This document shows positions 14,070 to 16,805 of a DNA stretch of 16,805 nucleotides, piece after piece (within the stretch, counting starts at the first letter, position 1; each line of letters starts with the position of its first letter). The position numbers and the translations under genes were made by a program. The stretch is from Alphaproteobacteria bacterium (GTDB lineage Bacteria > Pseudomonadota > Alphaproteobacteria > Micropepsales > Micropepsaceae). The stretch is from positions 1-16,805 of the forward strand of contig JAICVV010000008.1 in the NCBI GenBank assembly GCA_025935155.1, written 5' to 3'. The notes below the pieces were generated by a model. That model saw only the letters and a program-made list of their open reading frames with translations. It had not been told where the DNA came from and made no database searches.

Positions 14070-14120
14070 GATCCCCACCCGATCCGCTGCGCGGATCGAC
14101 CTCCCCTTTTCAAGGGGAGG
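14070..14120 (-). repeat. Palindromic repeat unit C (51 nt), inverted relative to A and B
   Basis: On the minus strand: hairpin 1 CCTCCCCTT-GAA-AAGGGGAGG (14100-14120), T, hairpin 2 CGATCCGC-GCA-GCGGATCG (14080-14098), then GGTGGGGATC. With unit B it forms a tail-to-tail pair joined by GGGATCAC (14045-14052) and GTGATCCC (14068-14075). It ends about 20 bases after the stop of sucC. Confidence 0.9.
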
Positions 14121-14140
14121 CAACGTGCCGCGCAGCTTGC

Positions 14141-15310
14141 TCACGCTTTACCCCGAACAGCGGCGACAATTTTTTGCGCGGCGTCGGCGAGGTCGGAGCC
14201 GGATACGATGGGCAAGCCGGATTCCGCCAATATCTTTTTACCAAGCTCCACATTGGTGCCCTCCAGCCGCACCACCAGCGGCACCGACAGCTTCGCTTCG
14301 TGCGCTGCGGCCACAATGCCTTCGGCGATGATATCGCAGCGCATGATGCCGCCGAAAATGTTGACCAGAATGCCTTTCACGTTGGGATCGGACAGGATAA
14401 TTTTGAATGCGGCGGTCACCTTTTCGCGCGAAGCCCCGCCCCCCACATCGAGAAAATTTGCCGGCTCTTCACCGTACAGCTTGATGATGTCCATTGTCGC
14501 CATGGCGAGGCCCGCGCCGTTCACCATGCAGCCAATGGAACCGTCGAGCTTCACATAGGAGAGATCGTACTTTGCCGCTTCGCGCTCAATCGGGTCTTCT
14601 TCATCCGGATCGCGCAGCCCTTGTATATCGGGATGCCGGAACAGCGCGTTGTCGTCGAAATTTATCTTGGCGTCCAGACAGACAATGCGGCCTTCTTTCG
14701 TCACCACAAGCGGGTTGATTTCGAGCAGGCTCATGTCCGTCGCGAGAAACGCGCCGTAGAGGGTTTGAATGAGCTTGCCGCATTGTTTGGCCTGATCGTT
14801 GTTCAGCTTCAGCGCGGTGGCGATCTCCAGTCCCACATACGGCGAAAAGCCGGCCGCGGGATCGATTGTGAAGGTCTCGATCTTGTCCGGCATGTTCTTG
14901 GCGACGGCTTCGATATCCATGCCCCCTTCGGTCGATGCGATAAAGGCGACCCGTGAGGATTCGCGATCTACCAGTGCAGACAAATAAAGCTCGCGCTCGA
15001 TCGCCGAACCGTCTTCGATATAAAGGCGCCGCACCAATCTGCCATGTGGGCCGGTTTGGTGCGTCACAAGGGACATCCCGAGCATGCGTTCGGCTTCCTG
15101 CCGCACTTCCTCGATCGACTTGACAACGTTCACGCCGCCGCCCTTGCCGCGGCCGCCGGCATGAATCTGCGCCTTCACCACCCACACCGGGCCGCCGATC
15201 TGCTCGGCCGCTTTCACGGCTTCGTCCACGCTGAACGCAGGAAGACCACGCGGCACCGGCGCGCCAAAGCCGCGTAAAATTTCCTTCGCCTGATATTCGT
15301 GAATGTTCAT
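14141..15310 (-). CDS. sucC: Succinyl-CoA synthetase (ADP-forming) beta subunit
   Basis: A 389-aa ATP-grasp subunit that binds nucleotide and succinate in the TCA cycle. N-terminal [12 protein letters not shown] is canonical; Lys46 and the Gly-rich GRGKGGG (53-59) are in the ATP-grasp fold; LEINPLVV is the metal-binding region; and the C-terminal ligase domain carries the [13 protein letters not shown] and [14 protein letters not shown] blocks that contact the alpha subunit. Length agrees with the family. It begins a minus-strand run sucC, DUF559, secreted protein, sucD. No mdh lies upstream; a 475-base gap and a divergent PAS gene do. Ribosome site before the ATG is weak (AGG). Identity secure. 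Confidence 0.97.
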   Translation of the reverse strand: MNIHEYQAKEILRGFGAPVPRGLPAFSVDEAVKAAEQIGGPVWVVKAQIHAGGRGKGGGVNVVKSIEEVRQEAERMLGMSLVTHQTGPHGRLVRRLYIEDGSAIERELYLSALVDRESSRVAFIASTEGGMDIEAVAKNMPDKIETFTIDPAAGFSPYVGLEIATALKLNNDQAKQCGKLIQTLYGAFLATDMSLLEINPLVVTKEGRIVCLDAKINFDDNALFRHPDIQGLRDPDEEDPIEREAAKYDLSYVKLDGSIGCMVNGAGLAMATMDIIKLYGEEPANFLDVGGGASREKVTAAFKIILSDPNVKGILVNIFGGIMRCDIIAEGIVAAAHEAKLSVPLVVRLEGTNVELGKKILAESGLPIVSGSDLADAAQKIVAAVRGKA

Positions 15311-15786
15311 TGGCTTGGGCCTGATGACTGAGCTTTAGAGTCCTTTTCCGGCAGGGACAAGGCGGAGAATCTGGGTGGAATGCAATGGAGTGTTGCAGGT
15401 TGCTTTGCAGGGTATCAGGAGTCTCGCGGCCGGGCCGCCCCAATGATTGGAATCATGCATTCTGTTCCCGCTCTCGATTGCCGCGTTCTGGGTTGTCGGG
15501 TTCTGGTTCCTAATGCAGTTGGTCAGCGCGGCGCTCTAGTCCTGGCCAGCTCGGCACCGCGTGGTGGGCGCACGCGGGAGGTTTTGCTGCGGCCTTGCTC
15601 ACGCCGTCCTGAAATTTCGTGCCGTTCCCCTTTTTGCGCCGGCTCCACCTCGCGGCCCGTGGGATCGCCGCGTCTGAAGCACTGAGTCCCGGCGGCTGGC
15701 ACGCCTCATGCTTGGGCAGTAGCGGCAGCGAAACTTTGCCCGTGCTGCCTCGGGGCGAGACATCAGGCTGGATTGGCAGGCCCGTT
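15311..15786. other. 476-base divergent intergenic region between sucC and the PAS gene
   Basis: No gene is supported here; the open frame upstream of 15787 lacks family-like sequence. It must hold both divergent promoters. On the minus strand TTGTCC, 17 bases, TAAAGC is a weak candidate for sucC. A perfect 14-base palindrome sits at 15443-15456. No CtrA-type TTAA-N7-TTAA site was seen. Confidence 0.5.
15443..15456. promoter_or_regulatory. Palindrome ATGATTGGAATCAT, possible operator
   Basis: A perfect inverted repeat ATGATT-GG-AATCAT in the gap between divergent sucC and the PAS gene, 133 bases from sucC and 330 from the PAS start. The size and symmetry fit a dimeric repressor site, but no regulator is assigned and chance is possible. 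Confidence 0.3.
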
Positions 15787-16470
15787 ATGAAACACCGCAA
15801 CAGTCACCTTTTGGTCGGCTATTGGAGCCGCCTCCGCAGCGGCCGGAGCGTGCCGGACCAGACGGCAATCGATCCGAGAGCGATCAAACGGATCCTTTCG
15901 CATGTGTTTATTCTGGACGCGGCCGATCCAAACTGCCCGACTTACCGGCTCGCGGGTACATCGCATTGCGATCGCTATGGAATGGAATTGCGGGGCATGA
16001 ACTTTCTCGCTCGCTGGGAGATGCAAAGCCGCGGCACCATTATCCAGATGATGCGCAAATCCCTGACCTCCGCGGAGCCGATCTGCCTTTCCTTTGCCGT
16101 TGAAACGGAGCGCGGCACCGCGCAGATGGAAACCGTGCTCGCCCCGCTCAGCTTTGCCGGATGCACCCCCTCGCGCTTTATCGGGATTTCCCAGATTACA
16201 GGGGATGGTTCAGCACTTTTCAGCAACACCATCCTTTGCGAGCGCCTAGTGGACGCAAAGCTCGTGAAGGAGAACGAGCCGCTGGAGTCGCCGGATGGGG
16301 TAAAATTCCCGCCCCCGTCGAAATTCCAGACATTGAGAAAAGCGCCTCATCTCAGGCTGGTGATCAATCGGGACACGAAGCCTGCCGAAGTCCCGGAGGG
16401 GAATGTGCTGATGCGGCGCTTGGTCGATGCGCTGGGAATCGAGATCCCACCGCTGCGCGCGGTTCCGTAG
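15787..16470 (+). CDS. PAS-domain protein of the alphaproteobacterial PAS_5 type
   Basis: A 227-aa protein whose first 150 residues follow the PAS_5 (PF07310-like) pattern: an N-terminal LVGYWSRLRSGRSVPDQTAIDPRAIKRILSHVFILD (about 9-44), YRLAGTSHCDRYGMELRGMNF, and a later LAPLSFAG...FIGISQI strand pair. These are stand-alone sensory domains, cytosolic, with no kinase, GGDEF or HTH output; the remainder (about 165-227) is Pro/Lys-rich and unassigned. The ATG at 15787 was chosen because the family similarity begins there and GGCAGG lies about 6 bases upstream; the 56 residues upstream in the same frame look non-coding. One base separates its stop from the stop of the convergent secreted-protein gene. 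Ligand unknown. Confidence 0.8.
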   Translation: MKHRNSHLLVGYWSRLRSGRSVPDQTAIDPRAIKRILSHVFILDAADPNCPTYRLAGTSHCDRYGMELRGMNFLARWEMQSRGTIIQMMRKSLTSAEPICLSFAVETERGTAQMETVLAPLSFAGCTPSRFIGISQITGDGSALFSNTILCERLVDAKLVKENEPLESPDGVKFPPPSKFQTLRKAPHLRLVINRDTKPAEVPEGNVLMRRLVDALGIEIPPLRAVP

Positions 16471-16471
16471 A

Positions 16472-16805
16472 CTATTTCGGCGGCACGGCGCCGGAGGGCG
16501 GCTGGTCCGGAGCCTGTGGAGTCCGGTCGCGCCGGTCGACCGGATCGTTGTGCAGAATGTCTGAATTCAGCTGAAGTTGTTTTTGCTGCTGCTGCAGATA
16601 AGGTATTTCATAACGTTCGATTTTCGAGCGGTAGGCATCGAATGCCGCGTCGTCTTCTGGAAGACGCTTGTCGCATCGTTCGGCTGGCAGATGCTGCTGC
16701 TCCTGACACCACATGTCGAAGTTCATTTCCTGGACATTGTAGCGCGTGGGCTGAGTCTGCGGATCCCCCGGGATCGACAAATTCTCCTGCGCACGTGTTC
16801 CTGCC
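16472..16805 (-). CDS. Secreted protein, 5' end truncated by the window edge
   Basis: The frame is open to the last base of the window, so an in-frame TTG at 16780 is probably internal. The visible 110 residues begin AGTRAQENLSIPGD, which reads like the end of a signal peptide and its cleavage site. The mature part has two Cys (WCQEQQHLPAERCDKR), an acidic PEDDAAFDAYRSKIERYE helix, a Gln-rich stretch (LQQQQKQLQLN) and a Pro-rich tail ending GAVPPK. I do not recognise a named family; a periplasmic location is inferred. The true start lies beyond 16805. Confidence 0.7.
   Translation of the reverse strand, partial: AGTRAQENLSIPGDPQTQPTRYNVQEMNFDMWCQEQQHLPAERCDKRLPEDDAAFDAYRSKIERYEIPYLQQQQKQLQLNSDILHNDPVDRRDRTPQAPDQPPSGAVPPK

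Noticed and set aside
13982..14113. Upstream extension of the DUF559 protein to an ATG at 14113
   Set aside because: The extra 44 residues are translated repeats B and C; the GTG at 13981 has an ideal ribosome site and starts at the family boundary.
14174..14956. 260-codon plus-strand frame opposite sucC
   Set aside because: Antisense shadow of a gene with complete ATP-grasp motifs.

Overview
The window looks like chromosome from a GC-rich alphaproteobacterium. The evidence is core-gene content (dihydrolipoyl dehydrogenase, S4, SucC/SucD, PyrE), alphaproteobacterial accessory families (PAS_5-type PAS protein, DUF488, GlsB/YeaQ) and dispersed CCTCCCC...GGGGAGG palindromes. I cannot place it to genus. 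No phage, integrase, transposase, toxin-antitoxin or CRISPR locus is visible.

Layout: 1-906 is the 3' part of lpdA, followed by a two-unit palindromic repeat (959-1088). Next come a cytosolic Cys-rich copper-storage-like protein (-), a GlsB-type membrane protein (+), a 47-aa lipoprotein translationally coupled to an FAD monooxygenase (-), and a hemerythrin (-). At 4175-4389 lies a compact transcription unit with promoter, exceptionally long Shine-Dalgarno, 25-codon ORF and terminator. DUF488 follows, then two convergent acyltransferase-like genes of lower GC, tRNA-Leu(UAA) (-), and rpsD (+) with its own promoter. A heparinase II/III-like gene (-) sits between the true rpsD 3' end and a decayed second copy of that 3' end (about 10006-10068). 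Then come a GST (+), pyrE (-) and a membrane protein (+). The sucC...sucD region (-) is interrupted by a DUF559 nuclease gene wrapped in palindromic repeats and by a small secreted protein. The window ends with a PAS protein (+) and a truncated secreted protein (-).

How the genes relate: lpdA, sucC and sucD are TCA-cycle enzymes. Csp-like, hemerythrin, GlsB and GST suggest general metal and stress handling, but no joint operon links them.

The most interesting signals are three. (1) The 4175-4389 unit has 17 nt perfectly complementary to the 16S rRNA 3' end, and its own ORF contains a near copy of that 16S tail which could fold back on the RBS. (2) A DUF559 nuclease gene is bracketed by inverted 51-nt repeats that differ from each other mostly by compensatory stem changes; the repeats also supply its RBS and C-terminus. 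(3) A duplicated rpsD 3' end flanks a low-GC heparinase gene, as expected of an integration scar. All coordinates and counts were derived by eye; no database search was possible.
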